Positions 11,839 through 23,567 of a stretch of DNA of 64,000 bases are shown here, piece by piece. Made by a program: the position numbers and the translations under genes. Numbering within the stretch: position 1 is the first letter of the stretch; each line of letters starts with the position of its first letter. The notes under the pieces were generated by a model. The model made no database searches. It saw only the letters and a program-made list of their open reading frames with translations, and was not told where the DNA came from. Source of the stretch: Sisyra terminalis (lineage: Eukaryota > Arthropoda > Insecta > Neuroptera > Sisyridae). The DNA lies in the NCBI GenBank assembly GCA_958496175.1, contig OY292278.1, forward strand, positions 42,160,001-42,224,000. The letters run 5' to 3'.

Positions 11839-13515
11839 ACTATGATATATAAAAACTTATATCTACTGAATCTGTTCTTTTAAACCACGTAAGGTTATAA
11901 ACTAACGATAAGCTTGGTTAGATAAAAAGTTCAATTTTAAATTGTTAAATTTTAAGCTGCCAAAGCTTAGAATTTAACGGTATCCTATATTATTATGTTG
12001 CATAAAACCATAGAAAAAAAAGATATATCTTTTATTAACTTAGATGTTTTAATGATCCAATGTTACATTTTTAAAAATATCGATGTTCTAGAATTGAAAA
12101 TTTTAATGAGCATTGTTGCATCCTTATCCATAACTGGTTGGTTTTGGGTTCGATCTTCGTATCAAACAAATTTTCGATATTTCCTGATTATGGAGCTTTA
12201 TCCTCAATTTTCTATTCATTTCTTTTGATTTTAATCTGTAACAAATACCCTTCACCACCTCTTGAGCGTTTAAACTTTTGTTCAAAAAAAAATTTGATAA
12301 TTTAGCTTCAAAGCATATCTTCAAGAGTATTATCCCTCAGACTTTCAAAGAAACATTGAAACTCAATACTTATTTTGAGCTTTCCTTTCTATAAAATAAA
12401 AAGATATTTTAAATTCATTTTCTGTTCTGCCACGGCAGGAAGCATTCGCCGATACAACCGAGTTGAAAAACGCATCACGTTTTTTTTTCGAATCGAAAAA
12501 CGAGCAGAAAACGGAAAATAAATTGGCTTTTGAAACTTTATCCACCACTCATTTGACTCCGTTGAAATGCCAGACAAAAGCGGAAAGCTCCAATTTTCTC
12601 AACATCGGTGATTTCGAGCTTTTCCGCACGCGTTTGATACACTAATTTGTATGTGTGTGGGGAGTATGTTATCTTCGATTTGATCTTATTTTAGAAGTAA
12701 CCCAAAGCTGATTTCCTTTTAGACTATGCAAATGGATACTTGGAAGTTTGAACTACTTGAATCGATTGAGGGGGCGAAAAAGGAAATAGATGAATGTAGG
12801 TGAACTACCTATCGAATTTAATTACTTTGTTTCGTGAACGTATCAATGGCTTTGTTAGACAGTTAATGGCTTGATTTTATGGGATACTTGTAATTTATTT
12901 TGCTTATTCATCTGAATTTAAATCCATTTTGTACTAATTTAAATAAAAAATAAAATCGTCCAATAAATAGGTGATGACGAGAGGACTTTTTTTTTGTTGT
13001 GTAGAATATCAAGTTCATTGAATAATACCAGGGTTTGACTTTTTTGTTAGCGAATCCTTGTTTTTTTACGAGAAAATAAATGTTGAACCAATTTAAATTT
13101 CGAATTTAAACGTCGATAGTGTCGGCTTTCAACATATGGCCAATTTGGAGAGTATTGAAATGAAAAAAAACGGTTCTATTTTAAATCACCGAAACGGAAA
13201 ATTATTTTGAATAAAAAATGTGCATTTCATTTACGAGAGCCTTCCAGCACATATGTCGTAGAAGATTATCATAAATTGAACCTTTTTCGAAGGAATGCAA
13301 CGGTTTTTTTTTGTCAAAATTGTTTTAAGGAAAGTAACTTTTCAGCAATGTGCTTTTCACTAATCTGTTTACACTTTCGGCAATTGGAAACTGTTCAAAT
13401 ATTTTTTTGACAATTTTTAAACGCCATGCCATTGTGTATCTTTCCATAACAATTTGTCCTCCATTAATGAAAACCAAATATGAACGCTGTAATGTATGTA
13501 AACTTTATAATACTA
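11839..13515. other. No recognisable gene
   Basis: Mostly A/T-rich. A slightly more G/C-rich patch at about 12425-12650 ('ccacggcaggaagcattcgcc', 'gcacgcgtttgataca') has overlapping open frames on both strands (12463-12645 plus; 12363-12577 minus), but none resembles a known protein. It could hold an unseen exon or regulatory sequence. Confidence 0.4.
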
Positions 13516-16025
13516 ACTAGCTGATCCCCGCGACTTCGTCTGCGTAACGTAGGTGTAGATTATATTTTCTTTTTAGATTTGCTATTTGAGTGGTATTTGA
13601 ATATTTTTATTTTCCAAATTTCTTTTACAAAAAACATAATCATACATAAAAACCCTATTTTGTCAACTTTAAAAAGACATACATTAAAAAAACTGTTGCT
13701 TAGAATAAAATATTTGTATGTACTGATCAATTAATTTTCTAAATTTTCTAAATACCGAAGAAAAGTTAGTTTGGAAGATTGTATATATTAATTGATAATG
13801 CTTTTCAGCAGAATAAATAATTGCTCTAGTTCACAATCATTGGTTCATAACAATTAGATTTTAAAAAGTTTGATTGTCGAAAAACAAACAAAAATTAAAA
13901 ATCACCTGTTTGGTATTTGGTATAAGTACCTACCACGTAAACTGTCAAACTAATTAAGTGAAATGACGTTATTTAAAATGCTGTTAATAAAATGATATAA
14001 CAAAAACAGAAACTTATTATTAATTAATTATTTATTTATTAATTACACTTATTAAATTTAAAATGAATTGTTTTTTAACTGTACATTTTTTCATACAAAC
14101 TTAGTTGCTCCATTTACTCTTTTAGGGTAGGAATTTAAAAAAAAAATATCTTTACAAATGTCTACTTCTTATAAGGAATACATCGAATATTAAAATTTCA
14201 TCAGTCAGAGGGGATATATAAGTACACGATTTTATGTATGCACGGACTTATTTACTTTAAGTTTTATTACTTTTACTAGTAGTTGCCCCTTGCATTCGCA
14301 ACTAAAGGTTTTATCTCAATAAAATGTTTAATATGAGATAATATAAGGTTAATCAACAACCGAAATTTTAAATTTAATAATCAAAGTGTTGTTAATATAA
14401 AAAAAAAGTTTATCTAAATTTATATTAAGAAATAAAATATAAATGTTTTTTTAATATCATTTTAATAACAACATTTTAAATAACGCCATTTCTCTAAATT
14501 AGTATGAAAGTTTAATACTTATGTAGTACTTATATCAAATAGGTGATTTGAAATTTTCGTTCGTCAAAATCAAACTTTTTAAAATCTATTTTATTTTATG
14601 AACCAATGGTTGTGATCTGGAGTAATTATATATTCGGCTGAAAAGCATTAAGGTAGCAATTTTTTGCCATATATTTCACTATCAATTTAAATATAAAATC
14701 TTCCATACTAACTTTTCTTCGATATTTAAAATAATTAGAAACCAATTACTGTTATTGAAAATAAATAAAATATTCGAATTTACTTCCACGCTCTCCACCT
14801 ATTTCCAACAATTTGTATGTACAATGCCCAAATGTCCGAAATCGAATAGCCTTCTAGTCATGTTAACCAACATACAGAAGGTCATTATTTTTTTTCGTTT
14901 TACATTGTATTTTCAAATATAAGTGCACATTTGTGTCGATGAAATTTGGAAAGTGTTTTTCATTTACGATGCAGATATATAATAAGAAAGGGTTTTTGAA
15001 AATTTCTCCCCTAAAAGAGTAAAAAATGGTAGCAAAGTTTGTAAGGAATAATGTTTAATAAACAATCGAAATTTCAAATTTAATAATCAATGAAAGTCCG
15101 TTAAAATTGAAACGTTATTACTGCTTAGTATAAAACAAAGTTGATTTATTATTAGAAACAAAAACTTAGGGTCTGCTTAAAAATTTAAACTCTGATAAGA
15201 AGATATATCTGAAAAGGTTAAGTTAAGTTTATAAATGAGCATTATGTTTTTTGGCTTCCACATATTGCAAATCTGAAAATCCGAAATACGTATTCACAAA
15301 TAAATACATTAGTGAGTGAGTACCCCCACCAACGTTTTGAATGCGTAAGTGGGGATAACAGAGCGCATGTGCATAGCCCATTCTGCACGGACGCACTGCA
15401 AGATAGCCAATTTATATATAGGATTATTACTACTCTTACTTTTTTTTTCGTCAATATTTCCTTATTGAGCAACCCTAAGGTTCAACAATTTTGTAAAAAA
15501 AAAATTAACTGTAAGATTTGAACACACGTCTTTTTAATTAGGAGCATCAGAATGTCAAATACGTAAGCCATTAACATCAACTATCTGTTTTATATATATA
15601 AACGTTTATATTTCAAAATGGCGATTTTTTAGACTTTAAATTGAATTTATTGTGTCTTTTATCATTTCAACTAAAAATATTTTTATAGATTATTGTCTAA
15701 CTTGTAATTATCTTTTCAATGGTATATAACTCGTCTGTCTAAAGTATTTTTTTTTAGTTTTCATCCCTAAGGAATACCTTCCCTTATTATTTTTTTGGAA
15801 TGATAAGTAGCCTAACGTCTGGGGAAAAATGTATTGTATCTCAATGCCAAATTTCATGAAATTCGATTGTTCCGTTCTTTAGTTAAATCGGGACCCACAG
15901 ACAGACAGACAGACAAAAATTTTAAAAATGTTAAATTTGGAATAAGGGCCTCTTGAAACAAATATTTACCCTAAAATGGGTTCAAAATCGAATATACAGA
16001 CGTAAGAATTTTATATATTAATATA
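13516..16025 (+). mobile_element. Interspersed repeat 'CCCCGCGACTTCG', copy 1, interrupted
   Basis: The left end is 'actagctgatccccgcgac'. The right end has a run of CAGA repeats (15898-15915), then 'taccctaaaatgggttc' and 'acgtaagaattttata'. The same ends in the same order occur at 45198-47218. Terminal CAGA runs and the 'CCCCGCGACTTCGTC' motif recur in many arthropod interspersed repeats that I believe are non-LTR/SINE-like tails, but I cannot name the family. The body holds no intact coding region. Element sequence is broken at 14213 ('cagtcagagggga') and resumes at 15770 ('ggaataccttccc'). Confidence 0.65.
14214..15769 (-). mobile_element. Nested inverted segment of the same repeat
   Basis: This insert splits copy 1. 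Much of it (about 14330-15330) is the reverse complement of the interior of the copy at 45198-47218. Thus 14771-15330 matches about 45880-46440 in antisense, and 14470-14730 mirrors the host's own 13750-13990 ('cgaagaaaagttagt' appears in both orientations). The simplest reading is that a second copy, in opposite orientation, landed inside the first. Overlapping open frames at 15242-15521 on both strands have no recognisable product. Confidence 0.6.
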
Positions 16026-16426
16026 GAATAGCTAACCCTATATATTAAAACTAGATCGAAACTATGTTTTGGAAATTTTCTTGATTTGATTTCGTTAACG
16101 ATGTGAACACGTATAACCCTGAAGAAACTTTTCTTTTTTATTTTTATCAAGTTAATTAAAATCGAGGCTACAATTGTTGATAAACGGCATCGTCTCGTCT
16201 TACTACATTTCGTGCGTGCTTATCGGTTTGTAACTTGAGAAGTTTGTATTTGGCGAAAAGCTGAATTGGTGCGAGAGCTTTATTGAGGTCACGTTCGGAT
16301 GTATCTAAATAATGTCGAACGGAAATACGCCTGGAAATGGACTATCAACGGAAATAAGTGAAAGCACAAGAATACAAGTGCGATCTTTCAAATTGCCATT
16401 ATTGCAAATTGTTATTTATTGCGGCT
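16026..16426. other. No recognisable feature
   Basis: Unique-looking sequence between two repeats, somewhat less A/T-rich at 16180-16370. No open frame, repeat or RNA motif could be supported. Confidence 0.4.
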
Positions 16427-17084
16427 TAAAAAACTATAAACCAATTTGCCGCTGGAGCTATAATCGTTGATAGCCTCGACCATTGACCGCTCGAAAAAGC
16501 TGTTTTTTCTAATAAAAAACTCAAGTCAATTGCCTTAAATAAATAAATTCATATATCTTAACTTGGCCTTATTTTTAAAGGATAATTTTGAACATTTTCT
16601 TCGACTATTAACATTCATGTATCGATAATGCAATGAAAAATGGATTAATAAACGTAAAAGAAAACTTTATGACTTTAAAGCTCTCATTTATAATAAAATT
16701 CACTAAGCAATTCAATTTTAAAAAGATAAAGTGCTTATTGCCAAAACGAATGACTTAAAAAGCATGTTTCCAAAGTTGAAGAGATATTTTTCTTAAAATT
16801 TGTCTTATGACTCGAATCTTGGATTGGTTTTCAGCAATATATTGTCAAAAAGTATTTCATTTTTGAACTGAAAGATTATTCTTTGGGATTATGCTAAGTT
16901 AAATATTTCTTTTATAAGATTACATTAATACTCGTTAGAACAAAGAATAAGTACTTTACTAACTGGTCCAAACTTCCATATACCTTTTCCGATTTTTCTT
17001 TTACTAGGGTCCAAATTGAAGACAGATAATTAAAGGATAATGAAGGACAAAATAGGATTTTTTCACTGACTATGAACAGTTATA

Positions 17085-17349
17085 CTGTATATACAATATA
17101 TAGAATATATTACGGTTCAATTTATGTAGTAAAATTTAATATAATAACATACAAAAATCATACCATAAACATAAATTTGAACAGACGTTCAAACAAAAAT
17201 ATTTGTGAAGTATTGCCCAGATACGTATTTCGATTGCCAAGCAATCTTCCTCAGTGGTCATCAAGTAGTTTGGATCACTTCGTAACTTTTTTGTGATGAT
17301 TCACCACAATTAGTTACGTGAAACATCACAAAGCAGTTATGGAGTGATC
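17085..17349 (-). mobile_element. Hammerhead family A, copy 2 (one full arm)
   Basis: It matches copy 1 from 'tagaatatattacgg' through 'gaacagacgttcaaac', the ribozyme motif and 'gatcacttcgtaac', then turns over at the palindrome centre. It ends after 'gttatggagtgatcca', so most of the second arm is missing. It lies inside the foldback element at 16427-17540. Confidence 0.7.
17214..17260 (-). ncRNA. Hammerhead-like motif, family A copy 2
   Basis: All core parts are preserved relative to 10019-10065: CTGAGGA, extra A, GATTGC/GCAATC, GAAA, palindrome ATACGTAT, C, and stem I TGACCA/TGGGCA. Changes between the copies fall outside the motif (for example 'tatt' to its 3' side changed to 'tactt'), which is suggestive of conservation but too few copies to test. 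Confidence 0.55.
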
Positions 17350-17535
17350 CATTAATAGTCGAAGAAAATGTTCAAAATTATCCTTTAAAAATAAGGCAAA
17401 GTTAAGATTTATGAAATAATTTATTTAAGGCAGTTGACTTGAGTTTTTGATTAGAAAAAACAGCTTTTTCAAGCGGTCAATGGTCGAGGCTATCAACGAT
17501 TATAGCTCCAGCGGCAAATTGGTTTATAGTTTTTT

Positions 17536-17649
17536 GAAATGCCTTATTTTATTCATTACCTATGACTTTTCACTATAATCCAGTAATCCGAACATTCCAA
17601 TCCGGCACCCTCCGGTTTTTAATAGTGCCGGATTAGGGAGATTACACTG
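17536..17649 (-). mobile_element. Truncated pogo/Tigger-like MITE
   Basis: This is the terminal half of the MITE at 21753-21985, in opposite orientation. It ends with 'ggagattacactg' at 17649 and a TA target at 17650-17651. The inner end merges with the foldback arm at about 17536-17540 ('tttttgaaatgcc'), so the other half is gone. Confidence 0.8.
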
Positions 17650-17814
17650 TATTTATGGTTGAAGGAAAATGGAAGGGATACGTAGCAGAAAAAGATTCCT
17701 CAGATGATAGATCGATCACGAAACAAAGATGATGATATCAACAAACCCATTGGGGTAGAAGGGCAAAAGAGGAAGAATTAATGGGGCTGGAAGGCTATGA
17801 TAAACTATGATAAT

Positions 17815-18085
17815 TAAAAGCTTGTTTCAGACCTCTTTTGGCTGAAATTGGACCACTTTTAAATAGATATTGACCAGTAAAGGTCAGAATTGAGCAATAA
17901 TAGAAACATGGTGTTCCATCAGAACTATCCCGAATTTTATATTGCTTTTAAATTCCAAAAATTTGACTTAAAGTTTCTTCTTCATTTATTATATAGTTTG
18001 GATCTGGTACTAAGCGATTGTCATCTGCCCAGTAAACCAACTTGATTGTTCAAAACTCGTTTCAAGAAGTGCATTTAAAAATTAG
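17815..18085 (-). repeat. Inverted partial copy of the 5.15-6.85 kb repeat
   Basis: The reverse complement matches the duplicated units near 5.3-5.5 and 6.1-6.4 kb: 'acaatcgcttagtacca', 'ttgaacaatcaagttgg' and 'aagtgcttgt'-like blocks occur in the same order. It supports the idea that the tandem unit is a dispersed repeat. Confidence 0.6.
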
Positions 18086-18398
18086 ATGTTTCAATGATAT
18101 AAAAACTTCAATTTAAAATGGTCATTAGTAAAATAGTAACAATTTTTTTATAATTACATTTAAGGGTATATGGTAGGTGTAACCATATCAAATTTAGTCA
18201 GTGAAAAGGTGTAAAAATAGTTGGATAGTTTTTCTTCAATCGATTAAACTAAACCTACAAATGACTAATTAGTACTGCAAAGTTGATACCAAAAACATTG
18301 GTAAAATATCCATGTTGTTTAAGTCTTTGTCTTTTTTAAATATAATAATTAAATTGTGGGCAATAAGGACGAAGCTTCTTGTAGAATATTATTTATTT

Positions 18399-18446
18399 TA
18401 TCGCCAACGTTTCGTCAGTCATTCCTGACTTCTTCAAGGCTCTATA
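18399..18446 (-). ncRNA. Hammerhead-like motif, family B left arm
   Basis: On the minus strand: stem I TAGAGCC, core TTGAAGA (first C changed to T), extra A, perfect stem II GTCAG/CTGAC, GAAA, CGT, U, then GGCGATA. Stem II is intact here but the first, normally invariant C of the core is lost, so this arm should be inactive. Confidence 0.5.
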
Positions 18447-18497
18447 ATGGAAATACATAATATTTTAAAAAAAATTAAATGTTATGTATTTTCATTA

Positions 18498-18543
18498 TAG
18501 AGCCCTGAAGAAGTAAGAAATGACTGACGAAACGTTGGCGATA
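18498..18543 (+). ncRNA. Hammerhead-like motif, family B right arm
   Basis: Stem I 5' strand TAGAGCC (18498-18504), core CTGAAGA (18505-18511), extra A (18512), stem II GTAAG/CTGAC (18513-18517 with 18524-18528, one mismatch), GAAA (18529-18532), stem III ACGT (18532-18535, self-complementary), cleavage base T (18536), stem I 3' strand GGCGATA (18537-18543). Stem I is GCC/GGC, then a tandem A.G/G.A, then AT/AT pairs. The core is intact while stem II has decayed by one base; the other arm shows the reverse pattern. Confidence 0.6.
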
Positions 18544-18756
18544 AAATAAATAATATTCCACAAGAAGCTTCGTCCTTATTGTCCACAATTTAATTATTAT
18601 ATTGGTGAAATAGTTGGTAAAATTCGATTCTTTTAAGTAATACAAATTCATATAGTTTCTTCAATCATACATTTAACTTCTCAAATTGAAATAAGATGAA
18701 TTAAAAAGCTTTTATTTGAACTGCAGAATTTTATTTTAGGTGACGAAATTTCTTAA

Positions 18757-19468
18757 GGGTGGATCACCGTCAGAAAAAAAATCGTTTTTTTTTCCATAAA
18801 TGTCTTCTTATAACATTCAAGAATAACGTGTTAAAAGGATTGGAATAGCTGACTAATGTATTTTTACTGATAAAAATTGAATAAATTGATAATAACATAA
18901 AAAAATATCTTAAAACAACTTTAAATGCGTTTTTCTCGAAATCAACTTTTTAAAACTGGGAGACAAGATTTCTCAGAAACTATCCGACGGATTGACTTGA
19001 AACTGGAGAGTGTTAAAGTTCAACACGTCTTCTTGGTACTGAATCTCTGAAATTAGTCAAACCTCCCCCCCTCAAAGTGGGAGAGAGAGAAAGGTCTAAA
19101 AAAAGGTCGTTTTTTTAAACTTTTTTTTTTCAAAGTCGCGCCATTTTGTGAATTTTCAACTTTTTTCGGATTTTTGAAGTTCAGTACCAAGAAGACGCAT
19201 TACCAAAACCTATATTCTTTGGAAAATCATGATCCGACTTCCGGTTTCCGAGAAAACTTGTCTCCCGTTTGCCTCCTCATTTTTGAGGACCCTTTTTCAA
19301 AGCGCTGTAAAAGGAGGAGGGAGAAACATATTGGAGCAAATAAAAATAAAAAAAATAGTTCAAAACTTCAAATTTTACATGCCGAAGACCGTATTTTAAT
19401 AGCTCTAAAAAAAAATGGCAGCAGTTTTAAAAAAGTCATTTTTTTTACGTTCTGATGGTGATCCACCC
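18757..19468. mobile_element. TTAA-flanked non-autonomous DNA transposon
   Basis: The element is bounded by TTAA at 18753-18756 and 19469-19472 and has terminal inverted repeats GGGTGGATCACCGTCAGAA / TTCTGATGGTGATCCACCC. TTAA duplication is typical of piggyBac and some Sola-type elements; the termini do not look like the usual piggyBac CCC start, so the class is open. The interior is itself partly inverted: 18955-19050 and 19185-19265 share 'gggagacaag.tttctc', 'cttcttggtactgaa'. An open frame at 19174-19455 runs into the right terminus and encodes nothing recognisable. Confidence 0.75.
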
Positions 19469-19472
19469 TTAA

Positions 19473-21750
19473 ACTTTACCTATTAATTGAATTTGTCAAA
19501 CGTACACTTACAAGTAAATCAATTTAACTAGAAACTAAATTTTGCTAAGAAAAAGATTAAATTAATTTTCAGGGAAAAAAAACTACTTTGAAATTATTAT
19601 TCAAGCTACTAATATTGGGAAGTCAAGTATATCAAATAATCACTACATCTTTATTGTTTGGATAAAATAAAACGTACCGATTTCTGGTGGAAAATATTTC
19701 TTTCTTTCCTTATAGTTTCATATTTTTTTTTAAAAACAACAATAAAAAGGTTTCTTTTTCATATTATTTTGTGACCTATTTTTGTGATGACTTTGTCGTT
19801 ACGGTTTCTAGAATTGAGAAATATTTTTCGAGTATTGTTTACTTCCGGCTCTTGACCACTTTCCAATATCGATGAGTCAATGAAAGATTTGGCCTAAGAG
19901 TATCATCAAATCGTGTTGAAAATAATGAAGAGGTTTTTTTTTTATATTTCAAAGTATTTGAGTCTAACGATCAGCTGTAATTTTTCTAATGTGCCAAATA
20001 TAAGACTATTGAACGTGGATGTGTTTTACGATCGTAATGTGACATGATAAATAAAATTCGTTCGATCAATTGCGAATAGTTTCGATTCGAGAAAAGTACG
20101 ACGTTATAAAAATGATGAATGACATAAAAAATATTATTTTTTTTTCATATCCAGAAAATTATCTTCAATCCCAAAGCGTAGATATTTTTTTTTCAATCTT
20201 TTCTTACCTACATCCTACGTATTTACTTCAGATATCACAATATTGATTATATAGGCAAACCAAAATACATATTGGTAATGCAATTCATCATTGTTTTGTC
20301 ACCGACTTGCTTGAAATCATCGCAAAATTGTAAATTGGCAACTCGACGTCGCGCTAATTTTCCCATTGTTAAACTTGTATTTTTCTAGAGGGAAATTTTC
20401 GTGGGTTTTCCACATTGACAAATTGGTATTCATCTCGTTCCACACAAATACGTGCTTTAATTTTTAATCTTTCGCAAAAAACGTTGTTCATATACCTACC
20501 CACATAAGTTCGATGGAATTCATGGATTTTTAAATCCATAAAGAAGGCTACCGAAACATTATTGTGTGATAAGATGAAAATAATAATATAAATTCGAATA
20601 AAAAGCTTAAAAATGCGACACAGCGAATCTCGAGAACAAACACTTTGTTATTTTATTATTATTTTTCGTAGACTTCTATTCAAGATAGCCACGGCAAAAA
20701 GAAATACCGTCGTAAAAAATGAAACGGAAATCCAGTCCACCCCCGTGACAATAAAAGTTTTTTTTTCTTCTTATTTCACAGAAATAACACTTTTACGGCG
20801 ATGTTTTGTGAAATTCAAATACAAGATTTTCTCAAGCGTATCATTTATATTGTAAAAAGGGAAATGAGTGTCTTAATTATTAGTGGCGAATATAAAATAT
20901 TAAAATATTTTTTTATCACTTTATCGAAAGAAAATATAATTTTTCTTCCTTTTTTTTATTGTTTTTATCTAAAAGTGTTTTTTTTCTTGAAGAAAAAATC
21001 TGCTAAAACCATATGAAGTTTTTTTTTTCTGTTATGAAAGTTGAACAACCCACAATATGTTTGAAAGATATAAAATTCTTTTGTGGAATACCTATTTAAT
21101 ATTTTTTTATACTTCTTCTGTTTGGAATTCTTTTGCACCTAGAAGGTCTAAAGTCAAAATTACATCTAAGATAAACTTCAGGAGATAATTAATTGAGCTC
21201 CTATAGGTATTTTTCACATGATCTTAGGGAAAGGCACTGGATTATTAGAGTTAGGTAGCCCAATTGGACATGAGACGTAATTTTATTCCTCTTCGCCATA
21301 GATCCTGCATATAATTGATTTATAATTTCCCATCAGAAGGTGAAGATGTTTCCGTAGATAAATCTTCAATTAGTAGATCTATAAGTACTCTGTTTTTTTT
21401 TGATCCTTGATTTATGAGGCTTTAAGAATATTTTTTTTAAATATTTTTTCAGCATAACTTTCGATAACATTACCTAAGAAAAGTTAAATGTCCTTTCATT
21501 ATCAAAATTATTTGTTGCACAACAATTCACAATGCAAGTAGTTGTACTATAATTTCAAGATATTTATAAGAAATAATTACTAATATTTTAAAATCAATTT
21601 CTTAAACAATTCAAATACTTTTTCGCACGTTTTATAAAGAACTTAAATATTTGTAATTTCGCCAGTGTAGTAAACTAAAACGTTGACTATTTTTCTTTGA
21701 ATTCCGCTTGTTCTCAAATATTTGAGGTGTTATAATTTTTCTATTTTAAA
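19473..21750. other. No recognisable gene or repeat
   Basis: A/T-rich sequence with several short T-rich open frames (19687-19875, 20613-20855, 20801-21016) whose translations are low-complexity Phe/Lys/Ile-rich and have no motif. No repeat shared with the rest of the window was found. Confidence 0.4.
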
Positions 21751-21752
21751 TA

Positions 21753-21985
21753 CAGTGTAATCTCACTAATCCGGCACTATTAAAAACCGGAGGGTGCCGG
21801 ATTGTTGGAATATTCGGATTACTGGACTATAGTGAAAAAGTGATAAGTTATAAATAAAATAAAGCATTTCATAGAAGGAATAAATGTATGCACAGGTATA
21901 GAGGGGCGAAGAAGGCGTGGGTGTAGGGTACCGGATTATTGGACATGCCGATCTATCGAAGTGCCGGATTAGCGAGATTATACTG
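21753..21985 (+). mobile_element. pogo/Tigger-like MITE with TA target duplication
   Basis: This 233-bp element is flanked by TA (21751-21752 and 21986-21987). The ends are CAGTGTAATCTCACTAATCC and its inverted partner GGATTAGCGAGATTATACTG. The CAGT start, TA target and 'taatccggcac' inner block are typical of pogo/Tigger (Tc1/mariner superfamily) elements. It contains an internal secondary inverted pair, 'gtgccggatt' and 'taccggattattgga'. There is no transposase, so it is non-autonomous. A truncated, oppositely oriented copy lies at 17536-17649. Confidence 0.85.
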
Positions 21986-21987
21986 TA

Positions 21988-23567
21988 CATACAAAGGAGT
22001 TATTATTGTTTTCCATAAAATTTCAATGATCAACCAAATGATATCCTAGTATCTTATAGAGGCTTTAATATTTTTTTTCATTTCTACATTAAATGTTGAA
22101 GATGACTTCCATTTTCCTTTAACCTATTGTAACATATACCCAATGAGGAGTAGAACAAAGATTTTTGCGTTAAAGCTTTAAAGATATTGGTTCAGAGTCG
22201 TTATTCAACTACAAAAATACCAGTAAAACCATTTTAAACTTTAAAATAGTTATCATACTTACTAGCTTATAGTTTTATACTTATGTATGAGTACAATTGA
22301 CAACCCTAGCGAATATTAAACATTCTATTTCAATTTCTATATCCAATCCATAGTGATATTTTATTTTATACCCAGAATTGAACCACTTTAGTTATGATTT
22401 AAGGTCCGATTCTTCTTTTTCTAGTTAATCCAGCAGTATTTCATCCTTTCTGATCTTTGTTTTCTTATCTTATTCGAAAAAAAAAACGCTTCCCACCCGC
22501 TGAATATTGATTTTACGTTAAATGTCGTGGATTTTAATTTTAATTTTCTTTTGTAATCTTCAACCCCTTCATGTAATCTTTGAGTCTTTAGATCCATCTA
22601 GTAATACATTTATAATTTTCTAAAATTTTTCTACAGTTTTTCGGCTAGCTCTACTTTCTGGTGCCCTTATTGGATGCCAAAAAAGGCAATATGTTCGTTT
22701 CCATTATCCTATTTCTATCTAAACTATTCCATGGGAAGATAGTTTCCAAACTCCATTTACTTGATGCTCTTTATTTAAGCACGTTCGACTTATTCATCTT
22801 TTTATTTTCTGTCTTTTGTCAATTGTTACAGTATGTTTTTGTGAAATAGGAAATATTTGAAATATTTCAAGAACAGAATTTACTTGTAGAAATAGGTGTT
22901 AGATCATTTGGATCCCTTAAAAAGATTGTTAAAAAATCGGTCTCAGATAAATTACAAAGAGATTAAGCTTTGAATTACAAATGATACAAGATCATGGCAA
23001 ACAATGTTTGAACCTTGATACCAAGGAATCCTTGTGGTTTTTGTAAAACTAGACAAATTACGGAGGGAAGAATGTAGTAAACAGTTAACGGCAGTAGAAA
23101 TATTTACCTTGAAATCCGTTTTTAAGTGATTTCCCAAAAAAAATCAAATTATAAAACCATTCTTGTTTAAAGTTTACATTGAATTTGAAAAAAAAATATG
23201 ATGGAGGATTATCTAAAATTTAAAGTCATTTTTAAGGCTTGACAATTTGGGATTTAAGTTGACTTTTTAAGCCATTTTGGGGTACATAAAGTCTTTATTT
23301 TGAGTCATTTGTAAAGGACGTGATTTAAAATTTTATTTGCTAAGATTCCCTCCCCATATTCTCATATTCCCATATTTGGAGATTGCAATACCGGACCAAA
23401 AATTTAATAACGGTATTCGATATTTTCGAGATTTTAATTTTAAAGAAAAAAAAACTATAAATGTTTCTTTCGTTTATTTTCTAGTTCAAGTAGAAAGAGT
23501 AATTAATACAAAAAATCACTTGTAACTAATATTAAAGCAACAATAAACAGCTAATGTTGTAATAGTC
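21988..23567. other. No recognisable gene or repeat
   Basis: I see nothing in this stretch beyond A/T-rich sequence and chance open frames (22661-22849 plus, 22952-23137 minus, 23337-23525 plus). Confidence 0.4.

Larger units (their letters stand above)
16427..17540. mobile_element. Foldback element with about 185-bp inverted arms
   Basis: The arms 16427-16612 and 17350-17540 are reverse complements ('aaccaatttgccgctgg', 'agctataatcgttgatag', 'cgaccattgaccgctc', 'aagtcaattgccttaaa'). The interior of about 740 bp holds the hammerhead family A copy 2 at 17085-17349, which ends exactly at the start of the right arm. The right arm is followed directly by a truncated pogo MITE. The non-repeat interior (16613-17084) has no coding signal. 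It is a non-autonomous foldback or long-TIR DNA element of unknown class. Confidence 0.7.
18339..18603. mobile_element. Palindromic element, hammerhead family B
   Basis: This 265-bp near-perfect palindrome has arms of about 115 bp. The outer part reads 'aatataataattaaattgtgg', then 'gcaataaggacgaagcttc', 'aataaataatatt' and the ribozyme-like block. The arms differ at only a few sites. There is no coding capacity. The plan, with two head-to-head hammerhead-like motifs, is the same as family A although the sequences are unrelated. Confidence 0.8.
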
